A DNA stretch of 64,000 nucleotides from Burkholderia sp. H160 (GTDB taxonomy: Bacteria; Pseudomonadota; Gammaproteobacteria; Burkholderiales; Burkholderiaceae). Below the pieces are notes generated by a model. That model saw nothing but the letters and a program-made list of their open reading frames with translations, had not been told where the DNA came from and ran no database searches. Below, in pieces: positions 1-7,921 of the stretch (its first letter is position 1; the number at the start of each line of letters is the position of its first letter). The stretch is taken from positions 1 through 64,000 of the forward strand of contig ABYL01000002.1 in the NCBI GenBank assembly GCA_000173575.1. Reading direction: 5' to 3'. Both the position numbers and the translations under genes were made by a program.

Positions 1-1
1 C

Positions 2-799
2 TTCATGGTGGCCGTGTACGTCGTGTGGCCGATCCTCTCGACGATCCGCCTGAGCTTTTTCAACTGGGATGGGATGACCGAGCCGACCTTCATCGGCCTC
101 GCGAACTATATCGAGCTCGTCCATACGCCGACGTTCTATACGGCGCTGAAGAACAATCTGATCTGGCTCGTGCTGTTTCTGTTCGCACCGCCAATGGGTC
201 TCGCGGTCGCGCTGTATCTGAACCAGGCGGTGGCGGGGATTCGCATCGTCAAATCGCTGTTTTTCGCGCCGTTCGTGTTGTCGGGCGTCGTGGTCGGGCT
301 GGTCTTCTCATGGTTCTACGATCCGACCTTCGGCCTGCTGGCGATGATGCTCGGCCACGGCGTGCCCGTGCTCGGCGATCCGCGCTATGCGACGTTGGGT
401 ATCGTGTTCGCGGCGCTGTGGCCGCAAACCGCCTACTGCATGATCCTTTATCTGACCGGCTTGACCACCTTGAACGCCGAGCAGATCGAAGCCGCGCGGA
501 TGGAAGGCGCGCAGGGCTGGTCGATGCTGTGGCATGTGATCCTGCCGCAACTGCGGCCCACGACGTTCATGGCGATCGTCGTGACGATCATCGGTGCGCT
601 GCGCAGTTTCGATCTGATCTCGGTGATGACGGGCGGCGGTCCGTTCGAAAGCTCGACGGTGCTCGCATATTTCATGTACGACCAGGCGATCAAGTACTAC
701 CGCGTCGGTTATTCGGCGGCGATCGCAGTGGTGCTGTTCGGCATCATGCTCGTCTACATCGTCTATCACCTGCGGCGGATGCTGCGCGCCGAGCAATAA
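2..799 (+). CDS. Sugar ABC transporter permease, MalF type (5' end outside window)
   Basis: Inner-membrane permease subunit of a carbohydrate ABC importer. The reading frame is open at the left edge, so the N-terminus lies upstream; family members are usually about 290-310 residues and about 265 are seen here. Several hydrophobic segments are evident, and the cytoplasmic EAA loop that docks the ATPase is present (EAARMEG followed by ILPQLRP, encoded near 490-560). The second permease starts 10 bp downstream, with its AAGGAG ribosome site overlapping this stop codon, so the two are co-translated. The binding protein and ATPase are expected outside the window. The substrate cannot be read from the sequence. 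Confidence 0.9.
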   Translation, partial: FMVAVYVVWPILSTIRLSFFNWDGMTEPTFIGLANYIELVHTPTFYTALKNNLIWLVLFLFAPPMGLAVALYLNQAVAGIRIVKSLFFAPFVLSGVVVGLVFSWFYDPTFGLLAMMLGHGVPVLGDPRYATLGIVFAALWPQTAYCMILYLTGLTTLNAEQIEAARMEGAQGWSMLWHVILPQLRPTTFMAIVVTIIGALRSFDLISVMTGGGPFESSTVLAYFMYDQAIKYYRVGYSAAIAVVLFGIMLVYIVYHLRRMLRAEQ

Positions 800-809
800 G
801 GAGCCGCTG

Positions 810-1661
810 ATGTTTCCGATTCCGATCGACAAATGGAAGCCGGCCACGCGCCGTGCGTACAAACTGACGTTGCCGGTTGCGCTCGTGATCTGGTTGCTGC
901 CGATGATCGCGGTGCTGATCACGTCGGTGCGCTCAACCGAAGAACTGAGCGAGGGCAACTACTGGGGATGGCCGAAGCATTTCGCGATGTTCGATAACTA
1001 TCGCGAGGCCTTGACCACGTCGCCGATGCTGCATTACTTCTGGAATAGCGTGCTGATTACGGTGCCGTCGGTAGTGGGTTCGATTGCCCTCGCGGCGATG
1101 GCAGGCTTTGCATTGGCGATCTATCGCTTTCGCGGCAACTCGACGTTGTTCGCGACGTTCGTCGCGGGCAATTTCGTGCCGATCCAGGTGCTGATGATTC
1201 CGGTACGCGACCTGTCGCTGCAACTCGGGTTGTTCAATACCGTGAGTGCGCTGATTCTGTTTCACGTGTCGTTCCAGACGGGCTTTTGTGCGCTGTTTCT
1301 GCGCAACTTCATCAAGCAGTTGCCGTTCGAACTGGTGGAGGCGGCTCGCATCGAAGGGGCGAACGAGTGGACCGTGTTCTTCAGGATCGTGCTGCCGCTG
1401 ATTCGTCCCGCGCTCGCGGCGTTGGCGATCCTCGTGTTCACATTTGTGTGGAACGACTATTTCTGGGCGTTGTGTTTGACGCAAGGCGATGACGCCGCGC
1501 CGATCACCGTTGGCGTGGCGGCACTGAAAGGGCAGTGGACGACCGCGTGGAATCTCGTTTCGGCGGGATCGATTCTGGCGGCGCTGCCGTCGGTCATGAT
1601 GTTCTTTGCGATGCAGAAGCATTTCGTCGCGGGCTTGACGTTCGGCGCGACGAAGGGGTGA
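810..1661 (+). CDS. Sugar ABC transporter permease, MalG type
   Basis: Partner inner-membrane permease (283 aa) of the same carbohydrate ABC importer. It shows an N-terminal membrane anchor, about six hydrophobic segments and the EAA loop (EAARIEGANEW, then IVLPLIRPAL, roughly residues 177-200), which contacts the nucleotide-binding subunit. Length is normal for the MalG/CUT1 family. The start at 810 is set by AAGGAG seven bases upstream. It is the last gene of its operon: a textbook terminator follows within 40 bp. The sugar is unknown; a polyol or disaccharide would be typical of the CUT1 class, but that is inference. Confidence 0.92.
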   Translation: MFPIPIDKWKPATRRAYKLTLPVALVIWLLPMIAVLITSVRSTEELSEGNYWGWPKHFAMFDNYREALTTSPMLHYFWNSVLITVPSVVGSIALAAMAGFALAIYRFRGNSTLFATFVAGNFVPIQVLMIPVRDLSLQLGLFNTVSALILFHVSFQTGFCALFLRNFIKQLPFELVEAARIEGANEWTVFFRIVLPLIRPALAALAILVFTFVWNDYFWALCLTQGDDAAPITVGVAALKGQWTTAWNLVSAGSILAALPSVMMFFAMQKHFVAGLTFGATKG

Positions 1662-1699
1662 TGCTGTTTGCGCGTGACGATGCGACGTAGAGAGGGATT

Positions 1700-1723
1700 G
1701 CCCGCGCAAGCGGGCTTTTTTTT
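1700..1723 (+). terminator. Rho-independent terminator of the sugar ABC operon
   Basis: A perfect 6-bp GC stem (GCCCGC / GCGGGC) with a GCAA tetraloop is followed by eight T residues. It lies 39 bp after the MalG-type permease stop and before the convergent racemase-like gene. Confidence 0.92.
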
Positions 1724-1762
1724 GGTTTGGCCAACACTGCCGCTCGTTTTCTGACGCCTCGA

Positions 1763-2440
1763 TCAACGCTTCGCAGCCGACGCCGAGTTGATCCGCTGCA
1801 TGACGGCATTTAACGCTGCGCGCGCACTATCAAGAGGTTGCTTGCCGTCGCTCGATTCGCTCGCGAGTTCCGCGGCCGGTGCCATCCACGGATGAGCCAA
1901 CGCGACGACGCTCGCGCCGGCCGCATAGGCATCTGTCGCCGCCGACGCGATCGCTGCGAAGCATGCGTCCATCTCACCGCTCCTGAACAACGCCCACACC
2001 TGCGACATGTGAACGATTTCTACCGACGCAGCGCGTGCTTCCGCATGCTGAGTAAACAGCTTTCGATTGGATTCGATCGCACCTTCGGCTGCGCACAGCA
2101 CCGCAATTTTTCCGCCGCCTTGCGCGGCTTCAGCGGCCGCGGCAGCCAGTGCGGCATCCGCCCTAATGACAGGCACCTCCGCAAGGCCCATCTCGTCGAC
2201 CGCGGGCCCGAGCGTCGCACAGGTCACGACGACGGCATCGGCGTGGGTGGCAAGCTCGAGAAGACAGCCAGATGTTTGCACCTTGATGTCGCTGGCAGGC
2301 GTGCCAGCCCGTTCGACTGCTTCACGCAGATCGGCTCGTACGGCATGGCGAAGATCGTCAGCCCGCAGTCCCAACTCGATGGCTGCGTGTTCGAATACCT
2401 GCCTGTTATTTTCGATCGTGTGCAGAAAGGAAATGCGCAT
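1763..2440 (-). CDS. Asp/Glu racemase-superfamily protein
   Basis: A 225-aa cytosolic protein of the aspartate/glutamate racemase, hydantoin racemase and arylmalonate decarboxylase fold. The first active-site cysteine is in VVTCATLGP (Cys74), the characteristic C-[ST]-x-G-P loop. The corresponding C-terminal loop reads ALAHPWMAP, so the second catalytic cysteine used by two-base racemases is absent. That favours a decarboxylase/isomerase-like or degenerate activity over classical racemisation. It stands alone, convergent with the sugar ABC operon, and gives no substrate clue. Confidence 0.75.
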   Translation of the reverse strand: MRISFLHTIENNRQVFEHAAIELGLRADDLRHAVRADLREAVERAGTPASDIKVQTSGCLLELATHADAVVVTCATLGPAVDEMGLAEVPVIRADAALAAAAAEAAQGGGKIAVLCAAEGAIESNRKLFTQHAEARAASVEIVHMSQVWALFRSGEMDACFAAIASAATDAYAAGASVVALAHPWMAPAAELASESSDGKQPLDSARAALNAVMQRINSASAAKR

Positions 2441-2651
2441 GGTGGGTCAGCTCCGGTGAGGTAGCCTGAATCGGACTCGTTGTCGGGTTCGTGACGTCAA
2501 TGCCGCATTGTTCCGACGCTGCGATGCCTTAACAAGGCAACTGCTCCTACCGGTATTGCTGCTACCTCCATCCCGCCGATTCACGCGCTTACGACCCATC
2601 GGATAAGATACGGCCCGCCATGCATTTTTTAGAACCGAAGGAGTAGTTTCA

Positions 2652-2984
2652 ATGATCGAACCGAGCAACATTTTTAAGGAAAATCTTGCCAGAATGCCGG
2701 CGATCGACGGCATCGAGCGCATCGATCTGGTCAACGGCAGCGGTGCTGTGGTCGCGAGCATCGAAAACAAGCCGGGCAAGCAGGGCTCGCTCGCGGTGTA
2801 CAACTACCTGCGTGGCGCGTTCGGCACGCTCGACGCGAAGGCGGCCGAACACGGCCTCGCGCTGTTCGCCGAGCATACGGCCGACGCGCGCAATCGTCCG
2901 GGCGCGCATCCGAACGTCGACCTCCTGTTGGCGATTGTCGCTGGCGCCGAGGCATTGCGCATCGACGTTGTACCGGCAGCTTAA
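2652..2984 (+). CDS. DUF2322 family protein
   Basis: A 110-aa soluble protein without signal peptide or membrane segment. The sequence around IERIDLVNGSGAVVASIENKP and the following KQGSLAVYNYL stretch fits the small betaproteobacterial family I recognise as DUF2322; no function is known to me. The start at 2652 has GGAG 8-11 bases upstream. It reads away from the racemase-like gene across a 211-bp gap that probably holds both promoters. Family assignment is from memory of related sequences, so the family name is moderately certain; the gene itself is well supported by composition and the ribosome site. Confidence 0.75.
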   Translation: MIEPSNIFKENLARMPAIDGIERIDLVNGSGAVVASIENKPGKQGSLAVYNYLRGAFGTLDAKAAEHGLALFAEHTADARNRPGAHPNVDLLLAIVAGAEALRIDVVPAA

Positions 2985-3234
2985 CGCCGCGCACAGTCGT
3001 TTCCCGCTCCCGCAAGGTAGACGTTTTTCTCGCTCTGCCGCGAATCCCGACGCACGCCGCGCCCGGATTTGCGGCCCCACCACCGCTGATTGCTCGGTAA
3101 AAACCCTTGCTTTTGCCGAAGACCCAGGATTGGCTTCGGATTCGGCTTCTGTTCGACGGATTGAAACGCATGGGCCCGGAGCACACTGCGTTCGTCCCAT
3201 CGCGCATATCGCGCCTTTCCGTAAGGAGCCCCGG

Positions 3235-3525
3235 ATGTCTACCCATCACAGCAAACCCCGCCGGTCCGACGCCGACCAGCCGGAAGTCACCACTTCGGAA
3301 TGGGACCAGCCGACACCGGGTCCGGACGTCGCCGCGATGCGCGAACTGCAACGCGGTTCCGAAGCCATCTTGCGTCTCGCCACTGAGGCACACGCGGCCG
3401 TCGCTCGTAGCGATGCAGCGGGGGCACAAGCCGCGCGCCAATCGCTTGAAACGCAGTTGACGTTCACCACCGGCCTGATCGGCGAACTGCTGTTCGGTGC
3501 ACCCGAGCAGTCCACGCTGCATTGA
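3235..3525 (+). CDS. Small hypothetical protein (96 aa)
   Basis: I do not recognise this family. The ATG at 3235 is chosen over upstream in-frame starts because AAGGAG sits six bases before it. The protein has a polar, proline-containing N-terminus (about 35 residues, likely disordered), followed by an alanine-rich helical segment (ELQRGSEAILRLATEAHAAV) and a C-terminal amphipathic part (LETQLTFTTGLIGELLFG). There is no signal peptide. It is followed by two more very small genes in the same direction, but gaps of 58 and 84 bp leave co-transcription unproven. Confidence 0.6.
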   Translation: MSTHHSKPRRSDADQPEVTTSEWDQPTPGPDVAAMRELQRGSEAILRLATEAHAAVARSDAAGAQAARQSLETQLTFTTGLIGELLFGAPEQSTLH

Positions 3526-3583
3526 CAGACCGCGCGGCAGCATTACCGTACTAACCCGTAGTCCCGACGTTTCGTAAACTGAC

Positions 3584-3727
3584 ATGAGTGCTTTGACTGT
3601 AGTGCTTTGCATCTGGGCCATGGTCGCGTTTTTCGCGGTGCTGTTCATCCGCGGGGCGAGTCCGCGCGTCGAGCGTGAGGTGCAACATCCGCGCGTTCGT
3701 CCGTCGCGCTATTCGATCGCGGAGTAA
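3584..3727 (+). CDS. Small single-pass membrane protein (47 aa)
   Basis: A 48-codon frame opens with ATG at 3584. Residues about 4-22 form an uninterrupted hydrophobic helix (LTVVLCIWAMVAFFAVLFI), followed by a basic cytoplasmic tail containing six arginines and ending SRYSIAE. The positive-inside rule would put the tail in the cytoplasm. No strong Shine-Dalgarno is visible, which lowers certainty. It lies between two other short genes on the same strand. Function unknown; it resembles the many regulatory or stabilising micro-membrane proteins of proteobacteria only in architecture. Confidence 0.5.
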   Translation: MSALTVVLCIWAMVAFFAVLFIRGASPRVEREVQHPRVRPSRYSIAE

Positions 3728-3811
3728 CAACGCGGAACCAACGGGGTAACATGAGGAGCGCTGGCGCCAAGGCCGGCCTGCACCGACGATGCTCCCACCG
3801 GAGGTTCTCGT

Positions 3812-4039
3812 ATGGACACACATTCGATTCTCGGCATGTTGCATGCCGAAGAGGCTTTGCTGGTCTCCATCGTGCGGTCGCTGCCTGAGGACATCAAGCG
3901 CAGGATCGCCAACGACTTTCACGAGCAGGCGCAACTCGCCGAAAGCTCGCATCTGGATCCGACCACGAACCGTGAAACAAGCGACGCGTTCAAGGCCCAT
4001 GTCCGTCGTCTATCGAACATGCTTGCTTCGCTGTCTTAA
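3812..4039 (+). CDS. Small hypothetical helical protein (75 aa)
   Basis: A 75-aa soluble, mostly helical protein; GGAGG lies eight bases upstream of the ATG at 3812. It has charged/hydrophobic heptad-like spacing (LHAEEALLVSIVRSLPEDIK) and no cysteines, signal peptide or membrane helix. I do not recognise a family. It is the last member of a string of four short genes (2652-4039) facing the same way. Confidence 0.55.
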   Translation: MDTHSILGMLHAEEALLVSIVRSLPEDIKRRIANDFHEQAQLAESSHLDPTTNRETSDAFKAHVRRLSNMLASLS

Positions 4040-4783
4040 CTAAGCAGGCATTCGCGCGGCTGAGTCGAATATGTGACTGCGCGCGATCCGCTTGCCGTCT
4101 CAGCTTTGCGACATGCCGGTCCGCGCGAGACAGGCGCAATTTCGTCGCATGACGCGGCGACAATTCGGACCGGTACGCGTCGCAAACCTTGGCCTATCAG
4201 TGCGCGCTCGGGTTTTCCCGCCCGCATTGAGCGAAGTGTGCGATCTGGCACGAATGCGTCTGGGCATCCACGCGGCGTTTCATTTTCGGTGCATCGCGCG
4301 CGATCAGGCCCGCTTCGAAGCGCATCGGGAAGCATCCATCCTTGCGTGGCAATGCTTTGAGCCGACATGGCATAACCGTTGCAATAAGAAAGACAAAAGA
4401 ACTACACATGTTGCAGCCGGGATTTCATGCAGTGAATAAATGCCGACGGCAGCAAAAGTCTTCGTGATTCGCGTTCGGGGAGTTTGACGCGTGTCGCGGG
4501 GTACGGCGGGGCCAACATAAAACGGGTGTCGACCAACAACGACGACGTGAGCGGACGATACTGCAGCATGCATCGTCCGTTCGCGATCACGACGGCGTCA
4601 AGCGCTGACCTCGCCATTTTTCCGCCCATGCGGGCGAATCCGGGATCGCTGCAGTCTCGCGGAAAAGGGCGCTTGCGCGCCGGCCAGCGGACTGCGAAGA
4701 TCACGCTATCACCGCTGTTCAGGCCGCACAGCCCGTCACGCGAATGCCTGCGCAGGAGTGCTCACGACACGGCAGGATATTCC
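4040..4783. other. Intergenic region without supportable gene
   Basis: About 740 bp between the small helical protein and the sterol-desaturase-like gene. Open frames exist on both strands, but none has a convincing ribosome site, domain or codon pattern. A frame upstream of the desaturase start (4484-4783) is open in phase, but its translation is arginine-rich and looks non-coding. It probably holds the desaturase promoter; no clear -10/-35 pair was identified. Confidence 0.4.
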
Positions 4784-5656
4784 ATGTTTGCGTCGAGCCC
4801 GTTTCCCGCCTTGCTGCACCACGCGAGCCTGTGGGTGCAAGGCTACGCGCTCGTGCTGGTGATGATGGGGCTCGGCGCATTGCTCGAGCGTCGCTGGCCG
4901 GCCGCGTTGCTGCAGTCGCGCGCGGGGCAGCGTTTGAACATGGCATATGCGGGCCTGTACCTGGCGCTAGTGGAGGCCACGAAGCCGCTTACGGCGGCCG
5001 CGAGCGTCGCGATCGTGAATGCACTGGGCGGCGGGATGGTGGCGCTGGTGTCGCACGGGTGGGGCGCGCTCGCTTCGTTCGTGATCGTGCTGCTGACGAT
5101 CGATCTCCTCGAATACGCGTTTCATCGCTTGCAGCATACGTGGCCTATCCTGTGGAAGCTGCATTCGCTGCACCATAGCGCGGTGGATTTCAACGTGACG
5201 ATCACGTTGCGGCATCACTGGCTGGAAGTGCTGATCAAGGGCTCCCTGCTGTACCCGCTCGTTGGCGTGATGTTCAAGGTCGAGCCGTGGATCGTCGGCG
5301 CGACGTCGATCGTGTTCATGTTCGGCAACTACTTCGCGCATCTGAATCTGCGCGTGGACCTCGGCCGCTATGTCACGTGGGTCATCAATCCGCAGTATCA
5401 CCGTCTGCATCACTCGATTCGCGCCGAGCATCTCAATCACAACTTCACGCAGCTATTGCCGATGTGGGATCACGTATTCGGCACGCGCTGGGTGCCCGCC
5501 AAACACGAATGGCCCGCCACCGGTCTCGACGACGGCACGCAACCGCGTTCGCTGCTCGGCGCGTTCAGTTGGCCGCTGGGGCAGCATGCGCGGCGCGACG
5601 CGGTCCCCGCCCGCAAGCCGGTGGCTGTCCTCGACAAGCAAGCGAAAACGCGCTGA
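4784..5656 (+). CDS. Sterol desaturase / fatty acid hydroxylase family protein
   Basis: Integral-membrane di-iron enzyme (290 aa). The histidine clusters that bind the two irons are intact: HRLQH at residues 114-118, HSLHH at 127-131 and a late YHRLHHS. Four or more hydrophobic segments surround them. The family inserts oxygen or desaturates lipid C-H bonds; the substrate here (fatty acid, hopanoid or carotenoid) cannot be told. The ATG at 4784 is preferred over an in-phase ATG at 4484 because the protein then begins just before the first membrane segment and matches family length. It ends one base before the convergent MFS gene. Confidence 0.85.
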   Translation: MFASSPFPALLHHASLWVQGYALVLVMMGLGALLERRWPAALLQSRAGQRLNMAYAGLYLALVEATKPLTAAASVAIVNALGGGMVALVSHGWGALASFVIVLLTIDLLEYAFHRLQHTWPILWKLHSLHHSAVDFNVTITLRHHWLEVLIKGSLLYPLVGVMFKVEPWIVGATSIVFMFGNYFAHLNLRVDLGRYVTWVINPQYHRLHHSIRAEHLNHNFTQLLPMWDHVFGTRWVPAKHEWPATGLDDGTQPRSLLGAFSWPLGQHARRDAVPARKPVAVLDKQAKTR

Positions 5657-6802
5657 CTACGCGAGTTGTGCGCTACGCACCGCTTTGCCGCCTAGCAGCG
5701 ACACGGTCAGCGTGGCCATCACGAGCACGCACAGCGCCGCGCGCAAGCCCAGCACGCCAGCCCCGAAGCCGATCAGCGGCGGCCCAACCAGAAAGCCCGC
5801 ATAGCCGAACGTGGCCGCCATCGATACGCCGATCGCGGGCGTGGCGCTCGAGCGGCCCGCCGCGCTGAAAATCACCGGAACGATATTCGCGAGACCGATG
5901 CCGACCATCGCGAAGCCGACGCACGCGGTCAGCACCGTCGGCAGGCTCAGCACGAGCGCGAGTCCGGCGAGCGCGATCAGACCGCCGAGCGCGACGATCT
6001 TGCTCGAACCGAAGCGTCGCACCGACGCATCGCCGGCGATCCGGCAGGCCGCCATCGAAAACGCGAACGCGGAGTAGCCGATCGCGGCGACGCTCGCTTC
6101 CTGATTCAAGGTGGAGCGCAGGTACACCGCGCTCCAGTCGGCCACTGCGCCTTCGACCAGCATGCACAGAAACGCGAGCATCGCCAGTTTCATCACGCTG
6201 CTGTCGGGCCATGCGAAGCCGCTCGATGCGACCGTCGCGCGCGGGCCGATATCGCGCAACGCAAACGACGCCGCAAAAATAATCAGGATGGCGATGAATG
6301 CATCGGGCGCGAGCAGACCGCCCACGACGCCGACGCCAGCCTTCTGCAACATCGCGCCGCTCGCCGCGCCAAGCAGGCCGCCTGCGCTCCACGCCGCATG
6401 AAACGACGACATGATCGGGGCGCGCCAGCGCGTTTCGATTGCACTCGCGTGCCCGTTCATCGAGACATCGAGCGCGCCGTTCGACGCGCCGAGCGCAAAC
6501 AGCACCACGCACAAAGTGAGCATGCCGGGCGCGATTGCGGGCAACGGCAGTGCGATCGCAAATGCCGCGCCGAGCAGCGCGGTGGCGCGGCCGCTGCCAA
6601 CGCGCGGCGCGAGCTGTCCCGCGAGCGGCATCGCGACGATGGCGCCGAGCGCGAAGCAGAACAGCGCAATGCCGAGCGAAGTGTCGCTGAGCGAAAGGCT
6701 TTCCTTGATGCGCGGCACTTCGACGGCCCATGCGCCGATGCCGAAGCCGTTGGCGAGAAAGACGGCAAGCGTCGCGACGCGTTCTCTGACGAGGGAGTTC
6801 AT
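5657..6802 (-). CDS. MFS transporter, YbjJ-like
   Basis: A 381-aa major facilitator with about twelve hydrophobic segments. The region after TM3-TM4 (GALDVSMNGHA, then FHAAWSAGGLLG) is typical of the YbjJ/fucose-permease-like branch. Its ATG overlaps the DeoR-type regulator stop by four bases (ATGA), so the two are translationally coupled and the regulator probably controls uptake or export of its own sugar-derived ligand. The substrate is not deducible. It is convergent with the desaturase gene, the stop codons abutting. Confidence 0.88.
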   Translation of the reverse strand: MNSLVRERVATLAVFLANGFGIGAWAVEVPRIKESLSLSDTSLGIALFCFALGAIVAMPLAGQLAPRVGSGRATALLGAAFAIALPLPAIAPGMLTLCVVLFALGASNGALDVSMNGHASAIETRWRAPIMSSFHAAWSAGGLLGAASGAMLQKAGVGVVGGLLAPDAFIAILIIFAASFALRDIGPRATVASSGFAWPDSSVMKLAMLAFLCMLVEGAVADWSAVYLRSTLNQEASVAAIGYSAFAFSMAACRIAGDASVRRFGSSKIVALGGLIALAGLALVLSLPTVLTACVGFAMVGIGLANIVPVIFSAAGRSSATPAIGVSMAATFGYAGFLVGPPLIGFGAGVLGLRAALCVLVMATLTVSLLGGKAVRSAQLA

Positions 6803-7593
6803 GGGCGCGCCACCATCACGTTATCGCAGACGCTCTCGAGGCTCGCGACACGCGCGGCCGGCACGTCCGCTTCGACGAACAGATAATCGACCGCCGACGC
6901 AGGCGCTACCGCGAACGGTGCCGCTGTCATCAGCTTTTCCGAGGTCAGCGCGATGGCGATCTGGCCGCTCGCTTTGACCATCGCGCGTTTCAGTTCGGCA
7001 TCTTCGGCGTCGAACGCGGCCACACCTTCGTCGGGATCGAATGCGCAGGCGCCGAGAAAACAGAGGTCCGCGCGGATCTGTTGGATCTGTAGCAGCGCGG
7101 TCGCGCCGAGCGAGCCGGCTGCGCCGCGCGCGATGCGGCCGCCGACCAGGATCACGTCGAATCCCGGCCGGTTCAGCAGGCGAGCGCAGGCCTCGGGCGA
7201 GTTGGTGACGACGGTCAGCCCGGCGTTGTCGGGCAGCGCCGCCGCGATCGCGACGTTGGTCGAGCCGGCGTCGAGCAGTACGATCTGCTTCGGACGAACG
7301 ATCGATACGGCCGCCGCGGCAAGCTGCGCCTTGCGCTCGACGGCTTCGTGCATGCGCAGCGCCGCGGGTTTGTCGGCGGGGGACATCAGCAGGGCACCGC
7401 CGTACACGCGTTTGCAGTGACCCTGGTCCGCGAGATCGCGCAGATGGCGGCGCACCGTGTGCTCCGAGGTCTGCAGCTCGGCGGCGAGCTCGGCCGCGAG
7501 CACGCGACCATGCGTGCGCAATCGCTCCAGAATCAGCGCCTCGCGCTGCTCGGGCAGTAGCCCGTTGATCGCTTCTTCCCGCGTTCGCTGCAT
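6799..7593 (-). CDS. DeoR/GlpR family transcriptional regulator
   Basis: A 264-aa repressor-type protein. The N-terminal winged helix (about residues 18-70; LAAELQTSEHTVRRHLRDL) is followed by a DeoR C-terminal sensor domain with the conserved phosphosugar loop (LDAGSTNVAIA) and a late EDAELKRAMV motif. GGAG lies upstream of the ATG at 7593. It is first in a two-gene operon with the MFS transporter. A 36-bp imperfect inverted repeat just upstream (7620-7655) is the likely autoregulatory operator. The inducer is presumably a sugar phosphate, by family. Confidence 0.9.
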   Translation of the reverse strand: MQRTREEAINGLLPEQREALILERLRTHGRVLAAELAAELQTSEHTVRRHLRDLADQGHCKRVYGGALLMSPADKPAALRMHEAVERKAQLAAAAVSIVRPKQIVLLDAGSTNVAIAAALPDNAGLTVVTNSPEACARLLNRPGFDVILVGGRIARGAAGSLGATALLQIQQIRADLCFLGACAFDPDEGVAAFDAEDAELKRAMVKASGQIAIALTSEKLMTAAPFAVAPASAVDYLFVEADVPAARVASLESVCDNVMVARP

Positions 7594-7619
7594 GGTCCCG
7601 TCTCCGTTTCAGCGTAAAA

Positions 7620-7655
7620 CGATCATAAACGAGCAAAATGTATCGTAAATGATCG
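7620..7655 (-). promoter_or_regulatory. Putative DeoR-type operator (inverted repeat)
   Basis: CGATCATAAACGA (7620-7632) and TCGTAAATGATCG (7643-7655) form a 13-bp inverted repeat with two central mismatches and a 10-bp spacer. It lies 27 bp upstream of the deoR-type start in an AT-rich pocket of a GC-rich genome. Position and symmetry suggest autoregulation. The rest of the 7594-7921 gap shows nothing else I can support. Confidence 0.65.
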
Positions 7656-7921
7656 TCGAGCGCAAGCGGCGCGATCAGGACCGGCAGCGATCAGGAAACG
7701 ACAGGTGGAGCGCGTGGACGTCCCGACGGGAGCACGCACCAAGCATTCGCAACGACGGGAGTAGCGGCAGATTAGACGGTAAAAAAGCGCTTAGTTCGGG
7801 GCGCTGAGGTCGAGGCGAATCACCTATGCTGTCAAATCGCGCGAGGTGCGCGTATTGAAACGACAGCGCAACGGCAGCGCACCCACAGCACGACAACGCC
7901 GCTGAAACATCGCCACGACTC

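Noticed and set aside
4092-4439. 115-codon frame upstream of the desaturase gene
   Set aside because: No ribosome site, no recognisable domain and irregular codon use.
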